Shown in pieces: positions 44,454 through 57,094 of a DNA stretch of 64,000 bases; position 1 is the first letter of the stretch, and each line of letters opens with the position of its first letter. The DNA is taken from the NCBI GenBank assembly GCA_034509925.1, contig CM067532.1, positions 2,501 to 66,500 on the forward strand, given 5' to 3'. Below the pieces are notes generated by a model. It had not been told where the DNA came from, did not search any database, and saw only the letters and a program-made list of their open reading frames with translations. The position numbers and the translations under genes are program-made. The DNA is from Hirudinaria manillensis. Lineage: Eukaryota > Annelida > Clitellata > Hirudinida > Hirudinidae.

Positions 44454-47400
44454 ATGGCCATGTCATCTCTCCAAAAGACAGCTGGAGGAACTAATTTCAC
44501 CTTGACCACCTCGTCAAATTCTACTTCAACTCCAAGCAAATCTAAGCCATACGACTATTTGCTAAAGTTTTTGTTGGTGGGAGACAGTGATGTTGGGAAA
44601 GAAGAAATTCTAAGTGGCTTGGTTGACGGCTCGACCGAATCTCCTTATGGTTACTCAAATGGTGCTTTATTTTATCCAGCCATTGTCAAATTAACTTGTA
44701 TAAATTGTATTAATTTGTTTATTGAGATTGTTTAAATAATAAGATTCTAACTTCAATGAACCTATTAAGCCTTAAACACAAGAAAAAATAATAAACTGGG
44801 GAGTCATTAAATTGCAATTGTTGCTTTATATGTATTGACTAAGAATTCCCTAGTCAATGTTGGTGCAAATTGCATTTGTTATTGCTTGAGACATTTATTA
44901 AAGCAAATAATGGATGTACCCATGCATGACACACAGAAACAAGTTATAAATATTTTGATTTACTTGTAATTAATTACTAAATGCAAATGTATCATCCTTA
45001 TGATCTTGCCTTTTATAATAATATTTTAACTTGAATTTAAGTTTTTAAATTGCCATTGGTTAATAGGTACTTGATCATGTTTCATAGGTATTGCATATAA
45101 AACCACCACAATTCTCCTGGATGGAAAACGGGTGAAGTTGCAACTTTGGTGAGCTTGACTTGATTTTACAATAGCTGTATGGAGAGTATCCTAGTCTAGC
45201 CATACCATGACAGGATGCATTTATAGTATTTACTTTTAAAAAATATTTTTAACATGTCTAAAGGGTGCTGTTTACTATACGAATTTATATTTGTTATTTA
45301 ATTAGTACCTATTAACATTTTCTAAACTTTAACTTGCTTATCTAATCAAATATTTTGAGTTTGAATACTTTGAGCACAAATATCCAAACAGAATATAAAG
45401 CTGATGTAATAGTCCTGAATAGATTGCGAGCCAGAATAAAGTAGACAAAAAATGAAGTAAACAGAAAAGCATTCATATGGGTCAGAGTTTTTCAGGTTAG
45501 TTTTAAAAAAGGGTCCCTTATAATTTAACATGACAAGTGCAGATTTATGTTTCATATGCATATCTCCATATTTCACAATGCAACATAGAGTCCAACCAGT
45601 GAAGTGAGGCTTTATCCCATTAGGAAGATCTGCCATTGCGAAGTACATGAAATTATTTTGGGGACTTGTGAGATGTTATTAAAACCTTTAGGCAATGTAT
45701 TTCATACAAATCTGTCACAATTCCATCTGAATTCAAATATGTCGAAATTGTCTGTGTGGATTTATTGCTTCAGAATGGGATGTGCCGGTTAATTGCTTAT
45801 TATAGAAGTTGTGGTATTGGCCCAGACTCTCAAATATGCTCTATTGGGTGTCTGAAATGATTGTGCTTCACCAAACACCATTTGATCCTTCTCCGCAATT
45901 TCAACCTACCTGACATTGATTGGACTTGCTATAACACACCTAACAACGAAGTCTATAACGTTTTTGTGGATTTCATAAATGAATTTGGACTCAGTCAATT
46001 TGTGCAATTTCCAACTAGAAAGAACAATATCCTCGGCCTTATCTTCTCAAGTTCACTTAGATGAATCTAAATTTGATAGGATGTATGATGACCTTGATTG
46101 CCTCTTATGTAGAAATGTTTGTGGAAGAATATGTAAAATCATTGTGTTCTGCAGCATAAAGTAAGGATGTTCTTCAAGGGGGAAAAGGCTGTGTGTTATC
46201 CTCAATGATGAAGTCCAGATTACAGTGATTACAGTAATGTCATGAATATATGTTATGCTGAAAGAAGATAAGAATTGTGATCAGATACATTCATGTGGCC
46301 AATCAAATTCTTTTGTAAATAAGTTTTGTTTTTAGTTAATGTTGTTTTTGTCTGAAACAACACAATGTCATGGTTCAAGTATGTGGAAAAGTATTGGTAA
46401 TAGCAATGCTATATGCAATAGGTATTTGGTATTGCCAATAGTTTGTAAAAGTATCATCTACCCTAGTCAAGGACGATCGGGACATTAATCGTTGAGATGT
46501 TAACATCTTTCATTACAGATATGCCCCACTTGAATATTCATAGCTGCTAGAAGTTTCTGTAGTACTTTTTTTTATGTTGTAATCAAGTAGGATATTATAA
46601 AGTAGTCTAGCTTGATCCAGAATTAGATGGACTGCAAGAATTAGGAGGGTTAGAATTATTCTGAGAACACTTAGGAAGTTAGACAGCAATTTGTAGCAAC
46701 TTTATCCATATTAATTTTTGTTTGTCATGTAAAGTAAGTACCAACTCTTAGCCACTAATGATTGAGCAATACTGGATCTTAATAGGTGAATAGGTGGTAA
46801 TGTGTTTGGAAATGAAATGGAATAAAATGGCACCTATGTCATCAGAGTTAAAACTTAGTTCAATTCTAGGGTACGAAGGAGCAACATTATTGAAACAGTT
46901 CTCAGTTTGACTAGTGGCATCCAAAATAGGTCACAACATGGGATTTGCAGGAGGCATATGTTTTTGTATCAACATTAATAATGTAAAAATAATAGTTTGC
47001 CTGTTTTCTCCATCATCTTCATTCATCCACATTTCCCATATACATAATGTATGCAAGTCATCCCTTGCCAGCCATAAGTCTATCCTCATCCTACCTCAAT
47101 CACTTGCCTAATCTCAATGGTCAGAGTTTAAATGGAATTAATGAAAAATTGCATTTTCACATCAGGGATACATCAGGTCAAGGGAGGTTTTGCACCATTT
47201 TTAGGTCTTATTCAAGAGGAGCACAAGTGAGTTTGATAATATTTATTTTTTTATAAAAAGCCTGTGTTTATCTTATCTTTGAGATAATCACATATTCCAA
47301 TATTATTGAAGTGTGAATTGAAATTTTGATAACATTAAATTTAATTTTGTTAGTGCTTTGAACAAAATTTAACATGTTGAAAAGTTTATCCAGACATCTA

Positions 47401-48610
47401 TGTTTGCAAGTAAAGTAAAATATAAACCGTTGTTAATATATAAAAGAGTTAGTTAATTAATATAAATATATATAATGAATTTATATTTTATAAACGGAAT
47501 CAGAATATAGACGATATATCAACCGAAAATAAAGTACATATTTCAAATTGGTAACACTGGTGGGCAATCCCAATGGGCAGAGTTTACATTACGATCAACA
47601 CTAAGCATGTCATCTGCCACAGAGTAGTCTAAATAGCTTGCATGGCTCAAAGGGTTAATAAATCATTTTCTCAGGAACAACAATTCCTGATTTAAATTCA
47701 ATTGGGAGAGAATATGTTCGGTTATGGTTAATTTATCTATTTCTCTGATTTTTTGTTTTTGAGAAAGTAATTAATAATTCTATAAATCTATCAGGGCATC
47801 TTGCTTGTTTATGACATCACAAACAGATGGTCCTTTGATGGGATTGGAAGATGGATCAAAGAAATTGAAGAAGTAATTTTGTTCTTGCATTAGCTTTTGT
47901 TGTACTTTATATATATTACTGTTAAACGAATGATGGTGACATGTTAGCCAGTCTTCAAGATTGTTTTTCAAGAATTTGTCATGCAAATTGTTCAAAATAG
48001 TCATATGCAAGGATCATTAGTAATTATGAACTTGTAATCTTGTTGCAATCTTGCAGCATGCTCCAGGTGTTCCAAGAATTCTAATAGGAAATAGATGTCA
48101 CTTGGCCTATAAAAGAGAAGTCAGTGAGCTATTGGCAGAAGAATATGCCCTGAGACATGATATGTCCTTTTTTGAGGTCAGTCCTCTCTGTGACTTCAAT
48201 GTCATAGAGTCTCTCATGGAGCTGAGCCGTGTCGTTTTAAAGAGAAATGGCATGAGTCGCACTTGGGGAATTGGCAAAGGTTTTTCTAGATTCTTTGTTT
48301 TTCTTTCAGAATTATTAAATTTCATAAATTCATGCTTAATGATCAAAATAATTAATTTTTCCACTATTTAGTGCTAAATCTCCAGGAACTTTGCTGCCGA
48401 ACAATAGCCAATCACACCACAATTTACGGGGTGGAACTACTTCCACTGCCCTCCTCACTCAAGAGTCATCTCAAGTCCTATATGGCTTCTAATCTTAACC
48501 ATCCAAGGTCACAGAGCTTCCATCATCCACGAACGGGCTTAGGCCACAAACTCCGAAAACATAAAATCATTCGACCTTCAGACACTCCTATAGGTTGCTG
48601 TATTAGCTAG
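44454..48610 (+). CDS. RAB40: RAB40-like GTPase with SOCS box
   Basis: Rab40 proteins are small GTPases whose SOCS box recruits Elongin B/C and Cullin-5, making them ubiquitin-ligase substrate receptors. Exons: 44454-44661, 45088-45148, 47166-47226, 47795-47872, 48057-48279, 48372-48610; all in phase, 870 bp (289 aa; human about 280). A Ser/Thr-rich N-terminus precedes [19 protein letters not shown] (P-loop at 43-50). Then come [15 protein letters not shown] ITTT switch region, [20 protein letters not shown] (90-), [24 protein letters not shown] (replacing NKxD, as in Rab40), [18 protein letters not shown] box [12 protein letters not shown] from 211, and [12 protein letters not shown] (Cul5 box). 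It ends CCIS, a prenylation motif. Intron 2 is 2 kb and contains a transposon fossil. The first ATG in frame was used. Confidence 0.95.
45861..46064 (+). pseudogene. APE-type retrotransposon endonuclease fossil in RAB40 intron
   Basis: Frame reads [13 protein letters not shown] then [30 protein letters not shown]. This is the pattern of the apurinic-like endonuclease of jockey/CR1-type non-LTR elements (GDFNLPxIDW ... FxDFxxxxGLxQxVxxPTRxxNxLDLxxS), with the catalytic-region Gly-Asp already lost. It is short and isolated, so a dead 5'- and 3'-truncated copy. Confidence 0.7.
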
Positions 48611-49192
48611 TCTTCAATTTTTGGGTTTCTCCATGACGCATTTGAGATTTCTGTTGTTGGAGGTTTGTTGCCACTGTAAATCATACTAGTCTATAATAGT
48701 GCCCTCTGACTGTTTATGGCCCTCTGTCTACATATGTTGCTTAAAGAGGTCACAAGTAGGAAGTTTCCTTCCTCTCAATATTTCAAACACAATCTTTCGG
48801 GTTCCTTCATTGGTCCAATTTAATGTGTTTAAGTCAAATGTTTACTTTAATATATTGATTATTTATTTTGATTTTCTTGGGGCTTCCGCAATCGTTGGTC
48901 AGGCAATCGGGTCTGCTTTCACATAGTTTTATTCTCGATATTAAAAAATAAAAACGATGCATTGTCACTACAGATGAAAATTTTTTCTTTACCTGGCTGG
49001 TAATAAACAGAATTTTTGCCCATCTAATTAAATCAAAGACAAACTCATTAATTTTCAAAGTTTAAAACTGCAAATATTTTCAGTGTCTGACACTCAAAAG
49101 CACCATTAAAAAAGGCCAATTCAACTTAATAAAAGCCTTCACTATGCAAGTATGTGGCATATGAAGTGCATATATAAGGTTGGATGATGCTT
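48611..49192. other. Intergenic between RAB40 and DJ-1
   Basis: Tail-to-tail spacer, about 580 bp, AT-rich in its right half. It should contain both 3' UTRs; an AATAAA-like AAAAAATAAAAAC lies near 48942. No gene recognised. Confidence 0.55.
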
Positions 49193-50422
49193 TCACTTGA
49201 GCAAAAGAGGCTCTTCTACTGCTTTCCTTCCTTCTTTTCCAACTAATTTTTCGAGTATTGCGAGAGCAAACTCAAACGAAGTTCCTGGACCACGGCTAGT
49301 AATGATTTTGCCATCAATCACAACCCTTTCAGAACTATACTGATATCCTGCATTTGATATTAATCAGTATTGAGAGTCAGCACGATGGTTTCATAAGATA
49401 GGCATTACAAATTTAACATCATTGAACAAATTCTCTTCATTGAGTTGGTGTAGCATGTACATAAATTCTTACATGAGCATAGTAAATGGTGGATGCTAAT
49501 TTTCTTTAATGCAATAAAAAAATCTTTTAGGAAATTACCAGCATCTTTGAGTTTCTGTTCAAAGCTTGGGTAAGAGGTGATTTGCTTTCCAGAAGCAATT
49601 TTGTGGGATATTAGAGCGGTTGGGCCTTAAATATGACAAATACAATTTTTTGTAATAAATTATGTATAGCTAAAGAGTTGAAAAGTAGACTATTGTTTAC
49701 AAAAACATTTTAGTGAAAAACATCTAACAAAGTCAGACCTGCACAGATGCAGGCAATGTATCCATTCTTTTTTTCTTGATTTTTGAGTAGTTCTCCAACC
49801 AAGCTTGACTAGAATTGATTTTACATATATGTAATGATGTATAAGTCCATTAAACAAGTAAAGTTGAACATATAAATGAAGAATGTAATTACTTATGAGG
49901 TATGAAACTTATGTCGCAATGGATGAAAAACGAGACAAATGACAAAGGTAGACCTTAGAGAGATTTTCTGCTCCTTTCAGACCTCCTGGTAAAACAATCA
50001 CATCGAAAGCTTTCGAAGCAATGTCAGAAAGAGACTCTCCTGGTTTTATGACAACATTTCTACTACACACAACTGGCTCTGATCCATGTAAGCCCGCAAC
50101 AGTCACATCAATCTGCCAGATCGAAAAACTGAAGTGTGAATACCTCGTGTGTTTGACAGGAAATCTGGTGGCAAATCGGTTAAAAAGTGAACTCATGCAA
50201 ATAATCTACTTTTCCTCTAGTTAAAATATCAGCCACAACAACGGTCTCTATTTCTTCGGCTCCCTCAGATAAGATAATAAGCGCACTAGGCATTATGCTT
50301 CGAAAATTAACAAACTGATCAGCTGAGCTAGATTTGAACCAGCCTGAAGTTGAAAGTGCGTGAGCTGAACAGAATCTGAGCAACGGAATCACTCGAGCAA
50401 TAGAGCCCGGTAAAAATATCAT
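49193..50422 (-). CDS. PARK7: DJ-1/PARK7 deglycase-like protein with N-terminal extension
   Basis: DJ-1/PfpI-family protein acting in the oxidative-stress response. Exons, transcript order: 50422-50210, 50112-49954, 49808-49739, 49625-49539, 49347-49193; all in phase, 684 bp (227 aa from the first ATG, 184 aa from the internal ATG at 50293). The internal start gives the canonical [18 protein letters not shown] with the active-site Glu (EEIE). The nucleophile Cys lies in ACICAGPTAL (Cys103 from the internal ATG; a second Cys two residues earlier). [12 protein letters not shown] is the conserved C-terminal strand-helix. The human His126 position appears as Tyr (ITSYPSFEQ), as in several bacterial relatives. 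The 43-residue extension is rich in Ser/Arg/hydrophobic residues with no acid before Asp36, so it could target mitochondria; which start is used is open. Confidence 0.93.
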
Positions 50423-51328
50423 TATTCTTTAAAATCAAAGATTGGGAAAGAATACTTCGCATATAAGAAATTATAAACTATTTATTGAGAATACAACTCT
50501 GTATAATGTATGAAAACTTGGAAAGATTTTCATTTTACTAGGTCACTAATGTCCTGAAAATCGATCCATTTCCAGCAGTAAAGATCAAGATTTTTTTGGA
50601 TTAACAAATTTTTCTATTAACAGCCAACTAAACTCAACTCAAACTATCTCAAAGTTACACATTTGTGAGAAAATGTAAAATATTTAGCTATTGCATTAAA
50701 TTTTATGTTTAAAAAAATTACCGCAAGGTCATTGACACTAAGTCATCTCAAGAACTAGGTCCCTCCCTTATTTACAAAAACAAAACGAGATACGTTTTAA
50801 TTTGTATTCTTTGGTAAAAAATATATTTAAGATATTTCTAGAGCAATAGCGACAGCTGAATGAACGCAACCAGTGGCGCTTTGTTTTTTTTTATTTTCGC
50901 AATTCCCTTATTACTCACCTTCTCGCCAGACCTCTTTTCGATGTTTTTTAGTTTTCCTTATTATAGTATAGGGTTTGTTTTTGGGCACTATCGTAGCCTT
51001 GTTATGGCATTCGGATATCTGCTACGCCTTAACTGACGCATTTACTCGAGACAAATAGGCAGATTTTTCTGGATCGATTTGAATTATATATTTTTGAAGA
51101 GAGGAAACTAGTCGACTTATTGTTGAGGTATCCGTAGACTTGTCGATGGGGATGGGATGTAGCTCAATTGCTAGGATATTTTTCTGTCTGATTCCTTTTG
51201 ACTTATAAGAACTTATTTAGTGCGTTTTTAAGATTTTAGCCTGGCTCACCTTAGCAAATTTAGTTAGGGGTTATCGGCGGCTAGTCATTAATTCATTGAA
51301 AACCTGGCTTCGATACCTATAATTGGAG
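50423..51328. promoter_or_regulatory. Divergent upstream region of DJ-1 and the next gene
   Basis: About 900 bp between two head-to-head starts. It includes GATGTAGCTCAATTGCTAGG (51158-51177, pol III A-box-like) and, 130 bp on, CTGGCTTCGATACC (B-box-like); the spacing is too wide for a normal tRNA. Promoter use is inference. Confidence 0.4.
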
Positions 51329-53318
51329 ATGGTTTGGTTCAAGCAAACGTAAGTTTCTTTTATCGATATCAAATTTTGTTTTTTTGCAAATAATGAAGCT
51401 TAGGAGCTTCGGTTATTTATGTTATTTGTATACGTTTTAGTCCGTAAATTCATTTAACAAACGTTGAAGTAAAAATGGCTATTTCATGATAAACGAAATT
51501 ATCGTTTTTTAGTTATTGAAAAGGAGAGTGTTCATAAAAAGCTTTGGAAAGGTATTGTTGTTAACTCAAATGTGGAAATGTTGGGACAAGATGAAGGAGA
51601 AGATAGTGCTGATGATAACTGTGAAATTGCAAGTACGTAATTGATATTGCAGAGGACCCTTTACATTATAATTATTTGACATTTATAACTTCTCCAAATA
51701 AATATTTGAAGTGTTGAAAGAATGTTATCAATTTTTTCTATAACTTTGTGTCAAGTAATATCAAATCAATTAGAAATGTAAAATTGATTATCCATGCTTT
51801 TTCCATTTACTTTTTTTTTGTGAAAATGCTAGCTGCTAGACTTTTTCTGGATATGTTAATTATTTACTTAATTTATTAACTTGGTTAAAAACATTGTTTT
51901 GCATGGAATTGGAATTTGGGTTTTGTTGGAATGTATGTTTGAGTTTCAAATAAAGGACCCAACAGTTAATAATAATTATTCAATACAAATGCATAACAAA
52001 TTTCCATTTGAATGTGTTGAAAAGCAGGAATCAGGAAGACAAATGAGGATTTGCTGGAAAGTGGAGCCTATGTGGAATTTGTTCCACCCTGGAAGGAAGT
52101 GGATAGGACTGGCGAGCCTGTTATGGATCACTTCGTTTCCATTGGAAATGTCTTGGTTTTAGATGAAGAGCACATGAATGAATGGCTGCATCAGCAGGAC
52201 TCACCTGGAGATAGTCATGCATTTTCCAGAGGTTGGATGTTTTTCCTAGAAAACTTGTGTTGAATTTGCACTTGGGTCAGAGGTTGACAAATTTTGTACC
52301 AGATTTGATGAAATTCCAGTTTGGTTTAATGTCCATTGCTATTTGTTGTTGCATCCAGTACTTAAATTGTAACAGGATAGAGTTAGTTTTGATTTAATAG
52401 ATATTTGACCTGATAATGAGGAACATTGTGATGGACTTTAAAGTGTTTCCCTAGATATTCCCTCACTTAATATCACTTAGATCTTTGATCTCTTGAAAGC
52501 TTTGTTGAGCCCAGACTTAGAAGACAATAAATAATGTCATTAAGATGTTGCGTTACCTTTTCAAGAAGCTCTGAACTGCCTTACATTATCTAGAGTGGCA
52601 GAGCAAAATCTCCCAGAGGCAAGTTCCTTATGACTGTAAGTGCTTTGTTCGTCCAAATGATCTCTCAGACTGCTGCATGACCAACACTTCTGGCCTGAGC
52701 ATGATGGTTGATGATTCATTTCCCCTCCCCTGGGTGGGCCAGAACTCAGATGAAGTTCCTCAAAAGCATGCTGAGAATTGGTCATACTCTTGCCCATCTG
52801 TGAGTTATAGATTAACAATTTCCATGAACCTTCTGTTTTTTATGATTGTTTTGACAACAATTTTGATGTATGAAACATAACACGCCAGTGGAAATATCAT
52901 CATCTACTCATTATTTATTCAAAGTTTGTCATATCATGACTTGAATGTGGGGTTTTAACTTAAAATTATACATTGTTGAAGTATTTGTTTGCTCTTACAT
53001 TTTTGGGATTGAATAGTCTATTATATCATTTTTTGTGATTGCATTTCAAAAATTACATGTTTACAGGAAGCCACTAGGAGCCAGCTAGATCATGGAGTCT
53101 CAACATTGGAGGAGCCACTAACTAATCCCAATGATTTTCATTTTGATATTGGTGCTTTGCATAAGCATCAGAACAAACTTTATCATCACAGACATCACCA
53201 CCAGAGCAACTACTCTGCCCAACTGCAGGAGTTGGAGCAGTTTGATCTGAGAGAAAGAGTCCAAAAGTGGCTCATGACCGTCGACAGGAGCAAACCCGAA
53301 TTCGATGAGATCACGTAG
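51329..53318 (+). CDS. Unrecognised protein, 5-exon model
   Basis: I do not recognise this protein. Proposed exons: 51329-51348, 51529-51632, 52028-52231, 52669-52799, 53067-53318. The GT-AG phases agree and the sum is 711 bp (236 aa). The model starts MVWFKQ, continues HKKLWKGIVVNSNVEM, an acidic DEGEDSADD stretch, and ESGAYVEFVPPWKEVDRTGE, which looks like conserved globular sequence. Then come HFVSIGNVLVLDEEHMNEWL, a Ser/Trp-containing linker, a His-rich segment (LYHHRHHHQSN) and a charged amphipathic end (LQELEQFDLRERVQKWLM). No signal peptide or membrane helix seen. Exons 3 and 5 are well supported; exon 2's acceptor and exon 4 are less sure (an alternative acceptor at 51512 would need another first exon). 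It lies head to head with DJ-1 and tail to tail with TRMT1. Confidence 0.6.
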
Positions 53319-54237
53319 CTCACGTTTTGAAATAAGCTCAATTTAGGAATTGTTTGACTGGCTAGCGATTTAGTCATTCAAAGACTCTAGTTCCTTGAAC
53401 CTAAGCATCAGAAGGCCTTCACATTTTCATCTGGTTATAATTATTATTAGTTGAACATAACATCTTTATTTTTGGTGAATTTTTGGATTTACTTTAGTTA
53501 TCACCACTTAGTTCATTATGCCATTGTTAGTGGCACTCATGGTTGTTTCGTCATAAGTTCAACTATTTCCTGATAATTCCAAGAACTTAATTAAACAAAA
53601 TTCAGTTTTGGGATTGCCAGCATCAGAATTCTGCAATATAGTGATATTTTGGTCTGATTGCTGCCTGTTTACTCATAATACAAGTATGAATATATTCAAC
53701 AAACCATGCCACCTCGATTTTTGTCATTAGTGTGAATCAGAAGTGCTCAAATTATGGCTCATGGCTGTCAAATCTTATCTGCAGGTTACAATTTTAGTGG
53801 CTTCTCATTGATAAAGTCACGAAGACGAAGAATCTTTGAGAATCGGCACGAGCACTTCAGAGCAGAAATTTTAGCAAACTGGTGAACAATAGTAATAGAC
53901 TACATCGGTCTCATTATTTGTGATTAAAACTATTGCTCGTACAATAAACGGTGTTCATACTTTGTCAGTTATTCATCTTTAACCACTGATTGACTTAAAA
54001 TTCATTTGGTACATTTGTCAATCTGCCATCTTCATAACCATCCAGCCAGTAGCTATGTCCATTGTGACAAGACATCCCATGAAGAAAAGTAATTGCTAAT
54101 CCCTGGCATAAATATTCATTCTGTATACTCAAGCTTCAAGAATGGAAGAATTCCACAAAATCTAATGGATAGAATTTTACTATTGCCTTACAAAAATCAA
54201 CCAAAATTAGGGACACAACAAGGTACTCATAAAACTT
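53319..54237. other. Intergenic, 3' ends of two genes
   Basis: Tail-to-tail spacer of about 920 bp. AATAAA-like CAATAAACGG is at 53942. No gene or repeat recognised. Confidence 0.5.
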
Positions 54238-56280
54238 TCATTTTGCTTCATCTTCGTATGATTTTAGTTCGTGCCTGTAGACACAGTTGTCACCATATTG
54301 GCAGCATCCCTGCTGGAATTTCTTGCATGGATACCTAAGAGTCTCCTTAAAATAAGTGTAATGTGAGATATCTATAGAAACAAGCAGTAAGAAGTGAGCA
54401 TTAGCAGGCAAAGACTCAAATTTGGTCTATCTGAAGCAATTGCCAAGTGACATCTTACCTCCATAATTCTTATCTTGTTGGCCTTTTCTCTAGTTGTCTC
54501 TGCCTTTCTCTTCTTTTCTTGAACTTTGTCCTCTCTTCCAGCTTTTGGCTTTGGTCCCCAATTCTTCATTGGATTGATTTGCCATCTCAGGAGGCCTTTT
54601 CTTCTGGAGGGTGGATTGGCATCCGGATGGGGAGTGAAATTTGCCTCAAACTTGATCTCCTGCTTCAGTATATTGTGAGCAGTCGAACCTTCTTTGCAAC
54701 GACTTTCACTGACCGGATTGTTCTTTATCCAGCATCTCATTATGTCCTTCAAAGAATAAAGTCCTGTTAACATAGCATGGTAAAATAGCCTGGAGGACTT
54801 GCTTAGCTCCCTACTATTTTTAGTGAAAGTTCTTCTTATAAAATGACAGTTATGTCTAAGCATGACTTAAGAGCATAAAGAAAATGTTTAATTTGTCACT
54901 AAACACAAATTAATTAAGTTCATAAGAATGTGCTTACCCATACAACATTCATCGGGGCATCTGTTTTTAATGAATTTTTTGAGGCATGAGAAAGAGAAAC
55001 TTTATAACCCCCGTTCAGTAATGCTGACCTGAAGGATTAAATAACAGTAATTATGGTAAATAAATAAATTTTACATGGTGCAAAGTACACAATAACACAA
55101 TGGGCTTTACAATGATGAGTTGTCACCTTAAGGGCAAAAATCCTGGACTACTGCAGTGAAGTACGGCACACATGCTGTCCGTGTCATAATAAAGTGGATG
55201 TTGCAATTCTTCCATGATGACAGTCAGAATTCCAATCATCCTTTCACTTGTCTTGAACTCATTTTTCTTCTCCAAATTTAATAGTAATTTTTGCACAAAC
55301 TCTGGATTGTGGATTGGATCTGACCAGATTGGACCGCCAAGGACATGCCTTCCTAAGCAGTTCCTGCAGGTCCCGTCAACAGCCGTCACACTGGAGGGAA
55401 TAAACTTGAAGTTAGACTCCTTTTCACCTGTCCTGACCTTCTCACATAGCCTCTGAAGGTGGAAAGATCCACAGCCTGTACAATGGAAAACGTGTGACAG
55501 TTTCGATGCGGACTGCTTGACGATTTGCTGGCTCGTAAAAATTCTGACAAAGACACGACAATAGAAGTCAATGCTGATCGAGAGAAGAGGTACAATGTAG
55601 CGTGAATAACGATTGGCATGAGACTCGATGCTCCTTAAAAGAATCCTCAGAGCCAACTCGTGACAAAAGCGAGACTTGAATGCCACAGAGCCATATTTAG
55701 AATGGCACGTTTCAGGGGAGTTACCACACAGCACTGCCATATCAGTGCATGTGACAGACAGCAATCCTCCATCAGCCACACTCTGGATTGCAGCATCCAG
55801 GAACGGAGTAGGGGAACCATAAGGATCAAGATCAATCACCTGAAACCTGTCACACAACTTTCTGCTTTGATACATTAGCATGGAGGCATCTGCAAAGCTT
55901 GGCTTGACAGTGTCGTAAACTCCATTTTCGTCTACATTCCTTCTGATGTATTCAACAGCCCTTTCATCAAAATCATTGGCCACTATTTCTGTTACATGGG
56001 GAATTTCAAGTGCAAATCTGATAGATCTTAGACCTGTAGCAGCTAGTGCTTCCAAAATTCTTATTTGCCTGACTTTCTGCTTAACTTTAGATTCATCAAT
56101 TTCATCAGCCTCCTTTTGTTCTTTATCTGGGCTTATCATTGTCATGATTACCTGAGTAGTCACTGCAATTGACATATCTCTGTTGAACTCCTGAACAGGA
56201 TTATAAAATACATTCTTTGGGAATAATATCTTTGCCTTTCCCTCAGTAATGATCTTGTCTTGTTGGTCATACGATGACAT
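54238..56280 (-). CDS. TRMT1: tRNA (guanine26-N2)-dimethyltransferase TRMT1
   Basis: Methylates G26 of tRNAs using S-adenosylmethionine. Coding exons, transcript order: 56280-55127, 55028-54938, 54746-54459, 54345-54238; in phase, 1,641 bp (546 aa; yeast Trm1 570, human 659). The first coding exon is unusually long (1,154 bp). Motifs: [10 protein letters not shown] (81-90, SAM site), [15 protein letters not shown] (from 101), [11 protein letters not shown] (150-160, catalytic DPYG), [11 protein letters not shown], then a zinc-binding pair CTGCGS and CRNCLGRH. Next are [28 protein letters not shown], a Lys/Arg-rich stretch and a C-terminal CCCH finger ([20 protein letters not shown]). ATG 56280 opens MSSYDQQDK; a longer frame to 56313 runs into the TATGTCAG acceptor. 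A probable 5' UTR exon ends at 56472 (GTCGAG|GTAAGG on the minus strand). No mitochondrial leader is visible in this model. Confidence 0.95.
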
Positions 56281-57094
56281 GGTTAATCTGACATAAATCA
56301 AGAAATGATCCAACTACAATATTACAATTGAAATACATATATTTCATAAATTTTTAGCTCAAACTCACACTTTACTATTTTCTCAATTCAATTTTTGAAT
56401 AAATGAAATAATTAAATCATTTAAGTAAACTTGCCGACACGTTTCTTTAACAACTAGAAACCGAACCTTACCTCGACTAAAAACGTCAACATGCAGCGAA
56501 GCGAACGCGTTGATAATACGGCAGATAGTAGTAATGTTGATCTTGGTTTATTAATTATATGAAAAATGCTTTACGTCGCCACTGTAATTAAAGTGCAATT
56601 AATAGGCAAAATCAAATCTAACGAAAATGCGCAAATTTCAAAACTTAATTGAGCTAACAGGCTTGTTATTGTGAACATATAAACAGTAATTATATTACAT
56701 CAGTAAAATGAGTTGTACTAATTTTAAATAATTAAAATTTAAGATTTAAATACACTTGAAATTTTAAACAATTTAAGAATTATATTTTTGTTAAACTTTC
56801 AGTAATATTCACAAGTTATTTAACCTGTTAACATAATTGTCCTTTTTGATCAAGAGATGCAGATGGATACAATGACTTATATAAGCTGGTGAATGAAAAT
56901 AAATATTCGTGCAACCTTTATTTATTTACAATAATTATATTTACATTGCAATGTCGAAGAATTATATGAACGAATGACTGTCTGATGTTAAGAGATCGAA
57001 TGTTTCATAAAACTCACCTTGTCCTTCTGCTTATAATATTTTATTACATTACATTTTATCATTACTATTTAAAACTAAAGGACTGTTTACTCAC
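56281..57094. other. TRMT1 5' region and missing stomatin 3' exons
   Basis: Contains the TRMT1 5' UTR exon candidate (about 56472-56560). The rest is AT-rich. I looked on the minus strand for the stomatin C-terminal exons (QRAMAAEAEA-type) and found none; only AAGGACAAG|GTGAGT near 57019, which could be a relic. Confidence 0.5.

Noticed and set aside
51158..51314. tRNA gene from A-box-like TAGCTCAATTGCTAGG and B-box-like GCTTCGATACC
   Set aside because: Boxes are about 130 bp apart with no cloverleaf; at most a chance or very decayed relic.
54447..54770. 107-aa plus-strand frame
   Set aside because: Antisense to a TRMT1 exon whose protein match is clear.
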